NCBI RefSeq assembly: GCF_014648095.1
Contig: NZ_BMQL01000003.1
Span: 186,001 to 250,000 of the forward strand
From: Deinococcus ruber
Lineage (GTDB): Bacteria; Deinococcota; Deinococci; Deinococcales; Deinococcaceae
Direction: 5' to 3'
Length of the DNA: 64,000 nt
Made by a program: the position numbers and the translations under genes. The notes below the pieces were generated by a model. That model was not told the DNA's origin. It saw only the letters and a program-made list of their open reading frames with translations, and did not search any database. Positions 14,176 through 24,110 of this stretch are shown piece after piece; the first letter of the stretch is position 1; each line of letters opens with the position of its first letter.

Positions 14176-15171
14176 TTATTTCGTCAGGCTGTTCAGCAGG
14201 CTCAGATCGACGAACTTGTTCAGGTCGGGCACGTCGCGGGCAAATCCGGCCTCCTTGTTCAGCTGGGCGTACTCGGCAAGCGTCTTCAGATTGATGCTCC
14301 AGGTCACGCGGGTACGGGCCAGCGCTCTGAACAGCACCGCCGTATCGGTCTTGGTGCCGGTGAACGCCGCGATCTGCCGCCCGATGGCAAGCTGCGCCCC
14401 GGCGTTGTTGGTATTGATGAAGTTGATGGCGGCCACGTGCCCGCGCAGCAGCGCCTTCACCGCGTCTGGATTCTTCTTGGCGTAATCGGTGTTCACGACC
14501 AGCACGGTGGTGGTGTAGTCGCCGCCGTTCCAGATGCCTTTCTCGTTGACCAGCAGGCGTGCACCCTGCGCCTGCACGTAGGCTCCCCAGGGTTCCTGCA
14601 CGATGGCGGCATCGACCTGCTTGGAGGCGAAGGCGGCGGGCACGTTGGCCGGGTCGATAGGAACCACCGTCACGGTGCCGCCCTCATCGGTGGCCTTCAG
14701 GCCGTTTTCGTGCAGCAGGTGGCGCAGGCTGATGTCCTGGGTGCTGCCACGCGTGGGCACCGCCACCGACTTTCCGCTCAGGCCCTTCACGCTGCTCAGC
14801 TTCACGTCGCCCCGAGTCACCAGCACCGCGCCCGCGTTGGCAGCGCCCGCATACACCTGAATCGGCAGTCCGCGCAGAAAGGCGTTGATGGCTGGCCCTG
14901 GCCCCACGTAGGCGGCGTCGATGGCCCCGGCAGCAAAGGCCTCGTTTACCTGGGAACCGTTGGCGAAGGGGCGTACCACCAGCTTGGTTTTGCCCAGTTC
15001 GCTCTGAAAGAGGCCGCGCTGAATGCCCACCAGTCCGGCGGCGTGCGTCACGTTTGGAAATACCGCCAGCCGCAGCGTGCTGCTGTCCTGAGCAGACGCG
15101 GAAGCAGACAGCAGCAGGGCGGGCAGCAACATGGGCAGGAGGAACGTCTTCACCGGGGGAGGATAGCGCAT
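14176..15171 (-). CDS. ABC transporter substrate-binding protein, SsuA/TauA/NMT1-like
   Basis: 331 residues with an N-terminal Sec signal ([19 protein letters not shown], cleavage near residue 28). The body has the type-2 periplasmic binding fold of the sulfonate/nitrate/taurine group: [49 protein letters not shown] and [13 protein letters not shown]. It probably delivers a small organosulfur or related anion to an ABC importer, but no permease or ATPase gene is adjacent. A perfect inverted repeat lies immediately upstream of the ATG and leaves no room for a Shine-Dalgarno. The ligand is not determinable from sequence. Confidence 0.85.
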   Translation of the reverse strand: MRYPPPVKTFLLPMLLPALLLSASASAQDSSTLRLAVFPNVTHAAGLVGIQRGLFQSELGKTKLVVRPFANGSQVNEAFAAGAIDAAYVGPGPAINAFLRGLPIQVYAGAANAGAVLVTRGDVKLSSVKGLSGKSVAVPTRGSTQDISLRHLLHENGLKATDEGGTVTVVPIDPANVPAAFASKQVDAAIVQEPWGAYVQAQGARLLVNEKGIWNGGDYTTTVLVVNTDYAKKNPDAVKALLRGHVAAINFINTNNAGAQLAIGRQIAAFTGTKTDTAVLFRALARTRVTWSINLKTLAEYAQLNKEAGFARDVPDLNKFVDLSLLNSLTK

Positions 15172-15172
15172 T

Positions 15173-15191
15173 GTTGACAGGATTTGTCAAC
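15173..15191. promoter_or_regulatory. Operator-like inverted repeat upstream of the SsuA-like gene
   Basis: GTTGACA (15173-15179) and TGTCAAC (15185-15191) form a perfect 7-bp palindrome with a 5-nt spacer, one base upstream of the annotated ATG. Position and symmetry fit a repressor site or an mRNA hairpin. Confidence 0.5.
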
Positions 15192-15263
15192 TATCGCTTA
15201 CGAACACACCCGCCATCAACATGCAGCGGGTGTCCGTCCGACGAGGTGCTTATTTTCTGTGTG

Positions 15264-16298
15264 TCATCCTTCGCTCGCGCCTGTTTCCACCACACCCCAG
15301 CCCGCAGCTACGGGCCTTTGCAGCGTTCCGGCGTTCCACTCCAGTCCGCTGAACGGGTCGTCTGCCAGCAGCAGCGCTCCGTCCAGGTCGGCCCAGTCGC
15401 ACAGGCCCGCCAGTGCGGCGGCGGCGGCGATGCCCAGACTGCTTTCGATCATGCAGCCCATCATGACGCTCATGCCCAGGGCGCGGGCGGTTCGCAGCGC
15501 CGAGAGGGTTTGCAGCGGGCCGCCCAGCTTGGCAAGTTTCAGGTTCACGGCGTCGAAACTGCGGCTGAGCGCGGGCACGTCTGAAACGTGGTGCAGGCTC
15601 TCGTCGGCCATGATCGGCACCTTCGACAGCCGCCTCAGGTCGGCGTGCCCTTCCAGATCGTGCGCGGCCAGCGGCTGCTCGACCAGCTCGACCTGCGCGG
15701 CGTCCAGCACCTCCAGCATGCGTTTGGCCTGATGTCGGCTCCAGGCGGCGTTGGCGTCGATTCTCAGGCGCACGCCCGGCGCTTCCTCTCGCAGTTGCTC
15801 GACGATCTGCACGTCCCGCGCCGTTCCCAGTTTCACTTTCAGGACGCCGTAGCCCTGCTGCACGGCTTCCCGCGCCTGCCGCCGCATCTCGGGCAGCTCG
15901 GCAATCGAGACGGTATAGCTCGATTCGGGAATGGGGGAGGGCGACAGGCCCAGCAGTTTCCAGACCGGCACCCCCGCCGACAGCGCACACCACTCCAGCG
16001 CCGCCATCTCCAACGCGCATTTGACGCTGGGGTGGTGGTGCGGAAAGACGGCGCTCAGGCGGGCGTGCAGCCCTTCCCAGTCCCAGGGGTCTTGCAGCGA
16101 GCTTTGCAGCGTGGGCAGCACCGCTTCCACGGTGGCGCGGGTTTCGCCGTAAAACGCATTGGGTGCCGCCTCGCCGCGCCCGGTCAGGCCGCCCTGCTCA
16201 AAGCTCACGAAGGTGCGCGGGTACGCCGAATGCGTCCAGCGGGCGATGCCGAACGGCTGGCGGGTATGCAGTTCCAGGGTGCGGGAAGTGACGCTCAC
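15264..16298 (-). CDS. L-Ala-D/L-Glu (dipeptide) epimerase, enolase superfamily
   Basis: 344 residues. Motifs of the muconate-lactonizing/dipeptide epimerase branch are present: GVLKVKLG with the catalytic Lys pair, RIDANAAWS, ELVEQPLAA, PIMADESLH and NLKLAKLGG, with metal ligands Asp, Glu and Asp. The probable reaction is L-Ala-D-Glu to L-Ala-L-Glu during murein peptide catabolism. An open frame extends to 16619, but I chose the GTG at 16298 because it overlaps the upstream gene's TGA by 4 nt (GTGA), like every other junction in this operon, and the fold starts there. Last gene of the HAD-dipeptidase-NlpC-epimerase operon. Confidence 0.9.
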   Translation of the reverse strand: MSVTSRTLELHTRQPFGIARWTHSAYPRTFVSFEQGGLTGRGEAAPNAFYGETRATVEAVLPTLQSSLQDPWDWEGLHARLSAVFPHHHPSVKCALEMAALEWCALSAGVPVWKLLGLSPSPIPESSYTVSIAELPEMRRQAREAVQQGYGVLKVKLGTARDVQIVEQLREEAPGVRLRIDANAAWSRHQAKRMLEVLDAAQVELVEQPLAAHDLEGHADLRRLSKVPIMADESLHHVSDVPALSRSFDAVNLKLAKLGGPLQTLSALRTARALGMSVMMGCMIESSLGIAAAAALAGLCDWADLDGALLLADDPFSGLEWNAGTLQRPVAAGWGVVETGASEG

Positions 16299-17176
16299 TT
16301 GGCTGCGTCCTGTGCGGCTCCGAGGTCGTCGGGGACACGCCCGAAGCCGGTCAGGGTCTGGGCGAGCTTTCGGCCATAACTGCCCTCGCCCAGCGTCTCG
16401 ATACTCACGGCCATGTGCGTAGCGTTGGCGTGGATCATGCGGCGCTCGTCCAGCATGATGCCCACATGACCGGGAAAGAAGGCCAGATCGCCTTGGCGAG
16501 GCGTGCGGGTGGCTGGCAGAACATCTCGCTGCTGGTCGGCGTCGCGGGGTAGGGGAAGGCGCGTCACGAGCTGCGCCAGCCCCGAACAGTCGATGCCCCA
16601 GGCGCTGCGCCCGCCCCACACGTAGGGCACGCCCAGATACTGACGCAGCTCATCTTCAAAGTCGCCCGGCTCCTGCGGCTCCGTTGCCGACGTTCGGACG
16701 AAGCCTTCCCGGTCTTTGAAGGCCACCCGCCACCACGAATACTCTCCGTGCTGCTCCTGCTCGCCCAGCACGTGCAGCCCCGCGCCGCTGCTGAGTCGGC
16801 TGAGCAGCGGCGCTTTGATGCTCGGCGCGGCGTACAGGTGCGCTCTGAGGGCAGTTATTTTCACAGAAGCCGGGCGCACTTCACTCAGGCCCTCGCTGCG
16901 GGCATAGCCCAGATAGCCGTCGTGAAGCGTACGAATCCAGGCCCAGCCGCCTTCCAGCTCTTCCAGCACCTCCAGCGCCTCGCCGTACAGCGCCTCTGTG
17001 ACCTGCGGGGCCAACTCATCAGGGCGGGCGTGCAGGCCAACCTGCCCGGCAGCGGAGGCGGGGCGGGGCGTCAGGGCGGTGAAGGCCGGGAACTGCTGTG
17101 CCAGCGCCGCTTCCACCACGTTTCGTTCGGTATTGACCGCGTGAATCCGCAGGTCGAGTTCCTGAGTCTGCGTCAT
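16295..17176 (-). CDS. NlpC/P60 cell-wall peptidase with SH3-like domains
   Basis: 293 residues. An N-terminal region (about 1-40) is followed by two SH3-like segments (about 45-100 and 105-170) and a C-terminal NlpC/P60 domain. The catalytic Cys is in WGIDCSGLAQ (about 213-222), the His in FFPGHVGIML, and a third polar residue is in the IHANATH region. This layout matches gamma-D-glutamyl-L-diamino acid endopeptidases of the YkfC type. No signal peptide is visible, so it probably acts on imported muropeptides in the cytoplasm. It overlaps both neighbours by 4 nt. Confidence 0.9.
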   Translation of the reverse strand: MTQTQELDLRIHAVNTERNVVEAALAQQFPAFTALTPRPASAAGQVGLHARPDELAPQVTEALYGEALEVLEELEGGWAWIRTLHDGYLGYARSEGLSEVRPASVKITALRAHLYAAPSIKAPLLSRLSSGAGLHVLGEQEQHGEYSWWRVAFKDREGFVRTSATEPQEPGDFEDELRQYLGVPYVWGGRSAWGIDCSGLAQLVTRLPLPRDADQQRDVLPATRTPRQGDLAFFPGHVGIMLDERRMIHANATHMAVSIETLGEGSYGRKLAQTLTGFGRVPDDLGAAQDAAK

Positions 17177-18168
17177 AGATGTTCCTCCGCCCAGCGCCGC
17201 CAGTTCTGGCCTCTGACGCCTTCGCGCTCATGTTCTGGCACTTCGTCGAGCAGGCGCAGCACGTCGCTGTACCGCTTCATGCCGTCCAGTGCTTTTTCCA
17301 GTCCGAATCCGCCGTCCAGATCGCTGCCCAGCCCAACCCTGTTCCAGCCGATCAGATCGGCGTAGTGTCCGGCGTGCTCGGCCCACTGCGCGAAGCTGGC
17401 GCGGGTGTCGCCGTCCTTCCAGCCCGCCCGGATAAAGCTGCTGAGCGCCACCAGACCGATGACGCCGCCGCGCTCTCCGATAGCGCGGGCCATGTCGTCC
17501 GAGAGGTGGCGATTGCCCGGCACGAAGGCGCGGCTGTTGCTGTGGCTGGCGATCACCTGCGGCTGGAGTTCCAGCGCCTCCCAGAAGCTCTCGTCGTCGA
17601 GGTGCGAGGCGTCGAGGGTGACGTTCAGGTCGCGCATGCCGATCAGCAGGTCGCGGCCCCGGTCGGTCAGTGGCCCTGGCGCTTCGGTACCGCCTGCATA
17701 GCGGGTGCGCCCCCACGCCGGGCCGATCAGCCGCACGCCCACTTCGTGCCAGAACGGCAGATCGTCGGCGTCGCGCAGCGGGTCGGCTCCCTCCATCAGC
17801 AGCACCACGCCCAGCGGCCTCTGATCATCCCAGCCGTTCAGATGCTCTTTCAACTCTGCCCCGCTGTTCAGCAGCCGGATGTGTTCGCTGTCCTCCCAGT
17901 GACGGTACTGGTCGAGCTGTGCCAGCGCCTGCCGCCGCGCCCCCTGCCAGTCCTCGTAGCCCGCCGGAAAGTCTGCCGAGGCCGGAGCCGCGAACAGCGT
18001 GCCGAAACACGCGCCCACGCCTGACCGCTTCAGTTCTCCGAAGGTGACGCAGGCGGTCTGATTGTCCACCGGATCATGGCTTCTGAGCAGGGTCAGCGGC
18101 TGCGTCAGGTCGCGGCCCAGTGCGGCATTGAAGGCCAGATCGAGATGAGCGTCGAAGACTGCGCTCAT
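17173..18168 (-). CDS. Membrane-dipeptidase-like peptidase, family M19
   Basis: 331 residues. The N-terminal VFDAHLDLAFN carries the HxD zinc motif. LLMEGADPL supplies the bridging Glu, LDASHLDDESFWE and VIASHSNSR give His ligands, and GLGSDLDGGF supplies the late Asp typical of M19 dipeptidases. It cleaves dipeptides, often including D-amino acids. With the NlpC/P60 peptidase and epimerase next door it probably finishes muropeptide breakdown. It overlaps the HAD gene upstream and the NlpC gene downstream by 4 nt each. No secretion signal is seen. Confidence 0.92.
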   Translation of the reverse strand: MSAVFDAHLDLAFNAALGRDLTQPLTLLRSHDPVDNQTACVTFGELKRSGVGACFGTLFAAPASADFPAGYEDWQGARRQALAQLDQYRHWEDSEHIRLLNSGAELKEHLNGWDDQRPLGVVLLMEGADPLRDADDLPFWHEVGVRLIGPAWGRTRYAGGTEAPGPLTDRGRDLLIGMRDLNVTLDASHLDDESFWEALELQPQVIASHSNSRAFVPGNRHLSDDMARAIGERGGVIGLVALSSFIRAGWKDGDTRASFAQWAEHAGHYADLIGWNRVGLGSDLDGGFGLEKALDGMKRYSDVLRLLDEVPEHEREGVRGQNWRRWAEEHL

Positions 18169-18833
18169 ACCAGTTCCAGTACGGCCCGCAGGTCGTGGAT
18201 GGCCTCCGGATGCTGGCCCCTCAGATCGATCAGAACGGCCTGCATGCCCACGCTCCGGGCTGCGTCCACGTTCTCCTGCTTGTCGTCCACGAACAGCAGT
18301 TCGCTCGGAGCCAGCTCCATCAGCTCGGCAGCCAGCGTGAAGGCTTCAGGCTGCGGCTTGTGGACTCCCAGGGTGCAGGTGGCAATTGCCACGTCGATCA
18401 GGTCGTGCAGCTCGACGGCTTCCAGCGTGATACCGATGCTCGGCATGGTGTTGCTGAGCACGCCCACCTTCAGGCCCCTGGCTTTCAGTGCGCTCAGCAC
18501 GTCTCTCGCGCTCGGCACCGGTTTCATGTAGCGCTGATACGGCCACTCGGTCAGCATCGGGCCGATGTGCTCCGGCGGCACTCCGAAGCGGCCCGCGAGT
18601 TCCTGACCGTAGCTCTGCCAGAACAGCTCTTCATCGGCCTCGGTTCGCAGGTGCCACCAGCCCTCGGAAGCGGCCCACTGCGCCTTCAGCGCTGCACCCA
18701 CCGCACCCGGTTCCAGCCCAAAACGCTCGGCGGCCCACACGGCGGCCTCGCGGTACACCCCCGGATCGGTGTAAGCAATCGTTTCATCGCGGTCAAACAA
18801 CACGCCCTTGACCCTTCCATTCTGAACAGACAT
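18165..18833 (-). CDS. HAD-family hydrolase
   Basis: 222 residues. HAD motif I is FDRDETIAY (about 13-21), motif II lies around GVLSNTMP, and motif III/IV around VHKPQPEAF and LLFVDDKQENVDAA. An alpha-helical cap lies between motifs I and II, as in subfamily I HADs. Substrate unknown. It is the first gene of the four-gene murein-peptide operon, so a phosphorylated sugar or peptide intermediate is possible, but this is inference. TAGACT (18845-18840) lies 6 nt before the ATG, indicating a leaderless operon promoter. Confidence 0.88.
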   Translation of the reverse strand: MSVQNGRVKGVLFDRDETIAYTDPGVYREAAVWAAERFGLEPGAVGAALKAQWAASEGWWHLRTEADEELFWQSYGQELAGRFGVPPEHIGPMLTEWPYQRYMKPVPSARDVLSALKARGLKVGVLSNTMPSIGITLEAVELHDLIDVAIATCTLGVHKPQPEAFTLAAELMELAPSELLFVDDKQENVDAARSVGMQAVLIDLRGQHPEAIHDLRAVLELV

Positions 18834-19157
18834 GCAGGAAGTCTAGGGCAGGCGCAGGTTTGAAACAGGAGGGGCAGCTCATCTGAGCCACTGGGCGTCC
18901 ATCCTCACGGCTCTCCGCTTTGTTTTTCCACTGTAGTTCTGAAATGGACAACTTTCAGCTTCCAGAAGCCACCAAGAACACTGTTAAAGGGCAGCACGAG
19001 GAGTTGGAATGAGCAGAAGAGACGGCTGAATCGGCACGGCTCCCACAGCGATGCTTATCTGTGTCTGCTGCTTTTCATTCTGCTCACTCCTCAGGATGCC
19101 TGACGAGGAACATACGCCTCCTGATCCTGGCTTTTTCCACAGTGATCTCGGCAGCTT
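18834..19157. other. Intergenic region upstream of the murein-peptide operon
   Basis: About 320 nt without a credible gene. It contains the TAGACT -10 box of the operon at 18845-18840. I see no clear terminator for the DUF1772 gene that ends at 19158. Confidence 0.5.
18840..18845 (-). promoter_or_regulatory. -10 element (TAGACT) of leaderless HAD operon
   Basis: TAGACT ends 6 nt before the ATG at 18833. No Shine-Dalgarno lies between. Confidence 0.5.
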
Positions 19158-19607
19158 TTAGGCCACGCCCGCCAGTACCAGGAGAATGAACGCGGCCACA
19201 ATAATCCCTACTCGAACATAGTGGAAGGCATTCCAGCGGCTGACCTGTTGCTGCCAATCCGCAGGGGTGCCCTCCGAGGCCCAGCGGGCGACCCGCGCAT
19301 TGATGGGCACGAGCAGCGTGACGGACATCACGACGCTGACCAGCAGCAATGCGACTGCCACGCTTACTGTCAGCGCTTGCGGGCGACCCCAGATCAGGGC
19401 GGCCCAACCCACTGCGAGAACGACAGAGACGATGTACCAGAACGGCATCAACCTGCCGAGAACTCGGGCACCATCGCTCCGGGCCGTGACCGCAGCATCC
19501 TTCGGGAGTCGATTGAAGATCGGTTCAACGAAAGCCGCCACCGAGAATTCGACGCCCACCATCAATCCGACCGAGACAATCGTGACGATTACCAGCGCTT
19601 CCTGCAT
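19158..19607 (-). CDS. DUF1772 / anthrone oxygenase-like membrane protein
   Basis: 149 residues with four predicted membrane segments: about 5-25, about 53-70, about 75-97 and about 128-146. The pattern (VGVEFSVAAFVEPIFNRLP near the start, LVPINARVARW before the last helices) matches DUF1772/anthrone-oxygenase-like small membrane proteins, whose physiological role is mostly unknown. I chose 19607 over an ATG at 19667 because GGAGGG lies just upstream and the first helix begins there. It is divergent from a TetR regulator with repeated operator-like motifs between them, so it is probably the regulator's target. Confidence 0.8.
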   Translation of the reverse strand: MQEALVIVTIVSVGLMVGVEFSVAAFVEPIFNRLPKDAAVTARSDGARVLGRLMPFWYIVSVVLAVGWAALIWGRPQALTVSVAVALLLVSVVMSVTLLVPINARVARWASEGTPADWQQQVSRWNAFHYVRVGIIVAAFILLVLAGVA

Positions 19608-19631
19608 GCTTCCCTCCGTCGTTGAATGTTT

Positions 19632-19695
19632 TCTAGCGGCGCTAGATACTAAAGCAATGCTATACATAGTCTTGCTAGAATGTCAAGCAGTGCTA
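19632..19695. promoter_or_regulatory. Cluster of TetR-type operator-like palindromes
   Basis: Variants of TAGC-NNN-GCTA occur at 19632-19646 (perfect, TCTAGC-GGC-GCTAGA), 19653-19662, 19667-19677 and 19685-19695, all between the divergent DUF1772 and tetR genes. The last two overlap the inferred tetR promoter, which fits autoregulation. Confidence 0.65.
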
Positions 19696-19699
19696 TTTT
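19694..19699 (+). promoter_or_regulatory. -10 element (TATTTT) of leaderless tetR gene
   Basis: TATTTT ends 6 nt before the ATG at 19706. TTGCTA at 19672-19677 is a plausible -35 with 16-nt spacing. No Shine-Dalgarno is present. Confidence 0.55.
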
Positions 19700-19705
19700 A
19701 GTGCC

Positions 19706-20284
19706 ATGACTGTTCACCAACGGAAAGAACGCGAGCGCGCAGAACGCCACCAAATGATCGTCTCGACAGCTCGGACGCTCGCTGAGACCGAGGGGTGGGA
19801 CGCCGTGACCATTCGTAGACTCGCTGAATGCATCGAGTACAGCCAGCCGGTGCTCTACACCCACTTTCGCAGTAAGGATGAGATCGTCGGGGCCGTCGCG
19901 CTCGAAGGCTTTGCCGAGTTGACGATGGCTCTCCGCAGCGCCATTCCCACTGAAACCACCGGACGTGCCGCTGTCGCTGCGCTGGCCGAGGCGTATATGG
20001 CCTTTGCCGAGCGTCACCCTGCCGTCTACGACAGCATGTTCAGTCTGAGCAACGGCCTCCCGTTTGCCGATGAGGCCACACCGGCACCGATGCGCGAGGG
20101 GTTCACGGCCCTGCTGGACACGTTACGGGAGGTCGCTGGTACAGTCGCGCCGGGCCTCTTCACGGAGGTCGTCTGGGCAGCGCTGCACGGTCTGGCGACG
20201 CTCACCCGCGCCGGTCGGTTGCCCCCGGAGCATACCCCAGAGCGGCTCAAGGTGCTCGTGGATTGGATGGTCGGGAAAGGATGA
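19706..20284 (+). CDS. TetR/AcrR-family transcriptional regulator
   Basis: 192 residues. The N-terminal helix-turn-helix is typical of TetR: VSTARTLAETEGWDAVTIRRLAECIEYSQPVLYTHFRSKDEIVGAVA (about 19-65). The remainder is an all-helical ligand domain, with LFTEVVWAALHGLATLTRAGRL matching the TetR C-terminal helix common in WHG-type regulators. It probably represses itself and the divergent DUF1772 gene through the palindromes between them. The start has no Shine-Dalgarno but a well-placed TATTTT box. Confidence 0.92.
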   Translation: MTVHQRKERERAERHQMIVSTARTLAETEGWDAVTIRRLAECIEYSQPVLYTHFRSKDEIVGAVALEGFAELTMALRSAIPTETTGRAAVAALAEAYMAFAERHPAVYDSMFSLSNGLPFADEATPAPMREGFTALLDTLREVAGTVAPGLFTEVVWAALHGLATLTRAGRLPPEHTPERLKVLVDWMVGKG

Positions 20285-20644
20285 GGGGGCGCTCAGCCGG
20301 GCCATCGCGCCGCCATGCGTGACTCGGCCAGAGAAGGCATCCGACTTGGAATCCTATCCAGGACTGGTCCGAAGTCGCCCGGGACGTCGTGAGCAATGAG
20401 CTGGAACATGTGTATGAGCGCGAGTGGCAGCGTTGAAGCTGTAGCTGTAATCCTCACATCCTCTGGTGTCAAAAGTCGGGATCAGGAAGCCGCTCTCCGT
20501 GGTGGGTCAGCGCTCGACATCACGTCCCACACGTCGAAACCGTAAGAACGTTGTTCGGGCATCCGTCTCACAATGAACTTGCGTTCCTTTGAAGCCCCCA
20601 CGAGCAGACAGAGTATTTCTGGGCGGGCCGGACGGATCAGGGTG
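20285..20644. other. Intergenic region after tetR with possible gene remnant
   Basis: About 360 nt. It contains one short frame with protein-like composition at 20323-20436 and otherwise nothing I can identify. No clear terminator is visible for the flanking convergent genes. Confidence 0.4.
20323..20436 (+). pseudogene. Possible remnant of an unidentified gene
   Basis: Between two in-frame stops, a 37-codon frame reads HPTWNPIQDWSEVARDVV and then NELEHVYEREWQR. This has charged/aromatic spacing typical of a genuine C-terminus and no proper start. It could be the tail of a degraded gene or chance. I do not recognise the parent family. Confidence 0.25.
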
Positions 20645-22123
<1,479 letters not shown>

Positions 22124-22129
22124 ACCGTC

Positions 22130-22135
22130 ATCATA
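22130..22135 (-). promoter_or_regulatory. -10 element (TATGAT) of leaderless amylase gene
   Basis: TATGAT ends 6 nt before the ATG at 22123. No Shine-Dalgarno lies between. Confidence 0.55.
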
Positions 22136-22515
22136 GATTTTGTGGGCGAAGGCCGCCGCCGACATACGCGCCCGAGCCTTTGATAAATGCCCCGGTCATC
22201 TTTAGAGTTTCTTGCAGGGCGTGCAGGTCGCAAAAGTGCTGAAGGTACAGTCACTGAATGGAGACTCGCTGAATGTCGGCCCGGTGGCCGGATCAGAAGA
22301 TCGTCTGATACGTCTGTTTTCCCTGAATTTCTGCTGCACACAGCGCTGCCTGCTGCTCTCTGTCGCCGCAGGGCGATTCGGGGCCTGTGCACGAAAGTAA
22401 CCGTTCGCTGCTGTCCCGTCTGCATCCCGAACAAAAAAATACAGAAAAACGTGGCATTGTCCTGTCAAATGCACGAAACGCGAACAAGACCATCCTCAGA
22501 TCTTCAGGAGTCCAG
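22136..22515. other. Divergent intergenic region between amylase and DUF1003 genes
   Basis: About 380 nt, with lower GC than the flanking genes. It includes an in-frame extension of the DUF1003 gene back to 22387, which I consider non-coding. No hairpin or conserved leader is recognised. Confidence 0.45.
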
Positions 22516-23205
22516 TTGACCCGGAGTACCCCCCGCAACGCGCCCGGCAAGTCCGGCCCACAGACCGAGGATGCCGATCCGAATTCTGTGTCCTCGCACG
22601 TCATCCCGACCTCCGTTGGAGACAACATCGACACGGTGGCGCGTCTTCACGAGCAGGCCGAGGAAGACGCGGGCCTGCTGCACCGCCCCATCGAACGGCT
22701 GTTCCGCTCGCTGGCCCAGCCGCTGACGCTGTATCTGCTGGTCGGGGTTCTGCTGGCCTGGACCATCCTGAATACCGTGATGCATCTGCGCGGCTATTCC
22801 TGGGACGCGCCGCCGTTCTTCTGGACGCAGGGCGCACTGACGCTGCTGAGCCTGCTCACGTCGCTGAGCGTGCTGATCGTGCAGGCGCGGCAGGGCGAGA
22901 TGCAGGACCGCCGCGCCCGGCTGGAACTCCAGATCAATCTGCTGGCCGAGCAGAAGATCACCAAGCTGATCGCATTGGTCGAGGAACTGCGCCGCGACCT
23001 GCCCGATGTGCCCGACCGCGACGACGCGCAGGCCGACGAGATGCAGCAGACCACCGACGTGGGCGCGGTGCTGGAGGAACTCAACCGCGCCCTTCCGGCA
23101 GACGCACACGCCCAAGAGCATGCACAAAAACAGGGTTCGGACGACGCGGCGCAGCAAGGGCCAGACGACACAGACAGCGACAAGAGGGGCCGTCAGGACA
23201 CATGA
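22516..23205 (+). CDS. DUF1003-family membrane protein
   Basis: About 229 residues from the proposed TTG start. Two membrane helices (LTLYLLVGVLLAWTILNTVMHL and GALTLLSLLTSLSVLIVQ) follow FRSLAQPL. They are followed by QMQDRRARLELQINLLAEQKITKLIALVEELR, the DUF1003 signature, and an acidic, Gln/Asp-rich tail of ~55 residues. Function is unknown for the family. TTG at 22516 is preferred because AGGAG (22506-22510) precedes it by 5 nt; a GTG at 22387 is in frame but has no ribosome binding site. The stop overlaps the gluQRS start by 4 nt. Confidence 0.8.
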   Translation: MTRSTPRNAPGKSGPQTEDADPNSVSSHVIPTSVGDNIDTVARLHEQAEEDAGLLHRPIERLFRSLAQPLTLYLLVGVLLAWTILNTVMHLRGYSWDAPPFFWTQGALTLLSLLTSLSVLIVQARQGEMQDRRARLELQINLLAEQKITKLIALVEELRRDLPDVPDRDDAQADEMQQTTDVGAVLEELNRALPADAHAQEHAQKQGSDDAAQQGPDDTDSDKRGRQDT

Positions 23206-24068
23206 GCACCACAGGTCGGTACGCCCCCAGCCCCACCGGGGCCATGCACCTGGGCAATCTGCGAACGGCGCTGCTGGCGTGGCTGCACAGCCGGGCGCAG
23301 GGTGGGCGACACCTGCTCAGATTCGAAGACCTCGACGCAGGGCGGGTGCGCGAGTGGGCGTATCAGACGACCCGCGACGATCTGCACTGGCTGGGCCTCG
23401 ACTGGGACGAAGAATTCCGGCAGTCCGAGCGGCTGGAACTGTACGCGGCAGCCGTGAAGCGTCTGGACACCTACCCCTGCACCTGCACCCGCCGCGAGCT
23501 TCAGGAGGCGGTGCAGCAGAGTGTGGGTGCGCCGCATGGCCCGGAACCCGTGTATCCGGGCACCTGCCAAGACCCGCGCAACCGCCACCCAGAGCGTCCC
23601 GCCGCCCTGCGCTGGCGTGTTCCCGATGAAAGCGTGTGTGTACACGACGGCTGGAACGGTCAGACCATCTGCCAGAATCTGCGCTCGGAGGTGGGCGATT
23701 TCGTGGTGCAGCGCAGCGACGGCGCGTATGCCTATCATCTGGCGGTGGTGGTCGATGACGCTGAAATGGGCGTGACCGACGTGCTGCGCGGGGCCGATCT
23801 GCTGACCGCCACGCCGCGTCAGGTGGCGTTGCAGCGCACGCTGGGCTACCCCACGCCGCTGTACTGGCATGTCCCCCTGATGAGCGATTACGGCGGTCAG
23901 CGGCTCGCCAAGCGCAGCGGCGCACCCAGCGTGCGCGACTTGAGGCAGGGGGGCAAGGAGGCCGCCACACTGCGGGCAGAACTGGCGCAGTCGCTCGGCT
24001 GGCAGGTGGGGGAGAGGGCCGATCTGGATACTCTGCTGACACTGTATCGAGAATCTGTCTTGAGCTAA
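23202..24068 (+). CDS. gluQRS: Glutamyl-Q tRNA(Asp) synthetase
   Basis: 288 residues, the short GluRS paralogue that attaches glutamate to queuosine of tRNA(Asp). APSPTGAMHLGN is the HIGH-type ATP site. The Cys pattern YPCTCTRREL with a later YPGTC forms the zinc site typical of GluQRS. The KMSKS-equivalent is RLAKRSGA. No anticodon-binding domain follows, as expected. ATGA overlap with the DUF1003 gene suggests coupled translation. Confidence 0.94.
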   Translation: MSTTGRYAPSPTGAMHLGNLRTALLAWLHSRAQGGRHLLRFEDLDAGRVREWAYQTTRDDLHWLGLDWDEEFRQSERLELYAAAVKRLDTYPCTCTRRELQEAVQQSVGAPHGPEPVYPGTCQDPRNRHPERPAALRWRVPDESVCVHDGWNGQTICQNLRSEVGDFVVQRSDGAYAYHLAVVVDDAEMGVTDVLRGADLLTATPRQVALQRTLGYPTPLYWHVPLMSDYGGQRLAKRSGAPSVRDLRQGGKEAATLRAELAQSLGWQVGERADLDTLLTLYRESVLS

Positions 24069-24110
24069 ATTATGTTTGCTTTTTAAGGTAAACTTCGTCA
24101 CAATAAGGCC

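Noticed and set aside
24077..24110. AACTTCGTCACA shared with the region upstream of the lipoprotein gene at about 37799
   Set aside because: Only 12 nt, no symmetry, and no functional link between the two genes; probably chance.
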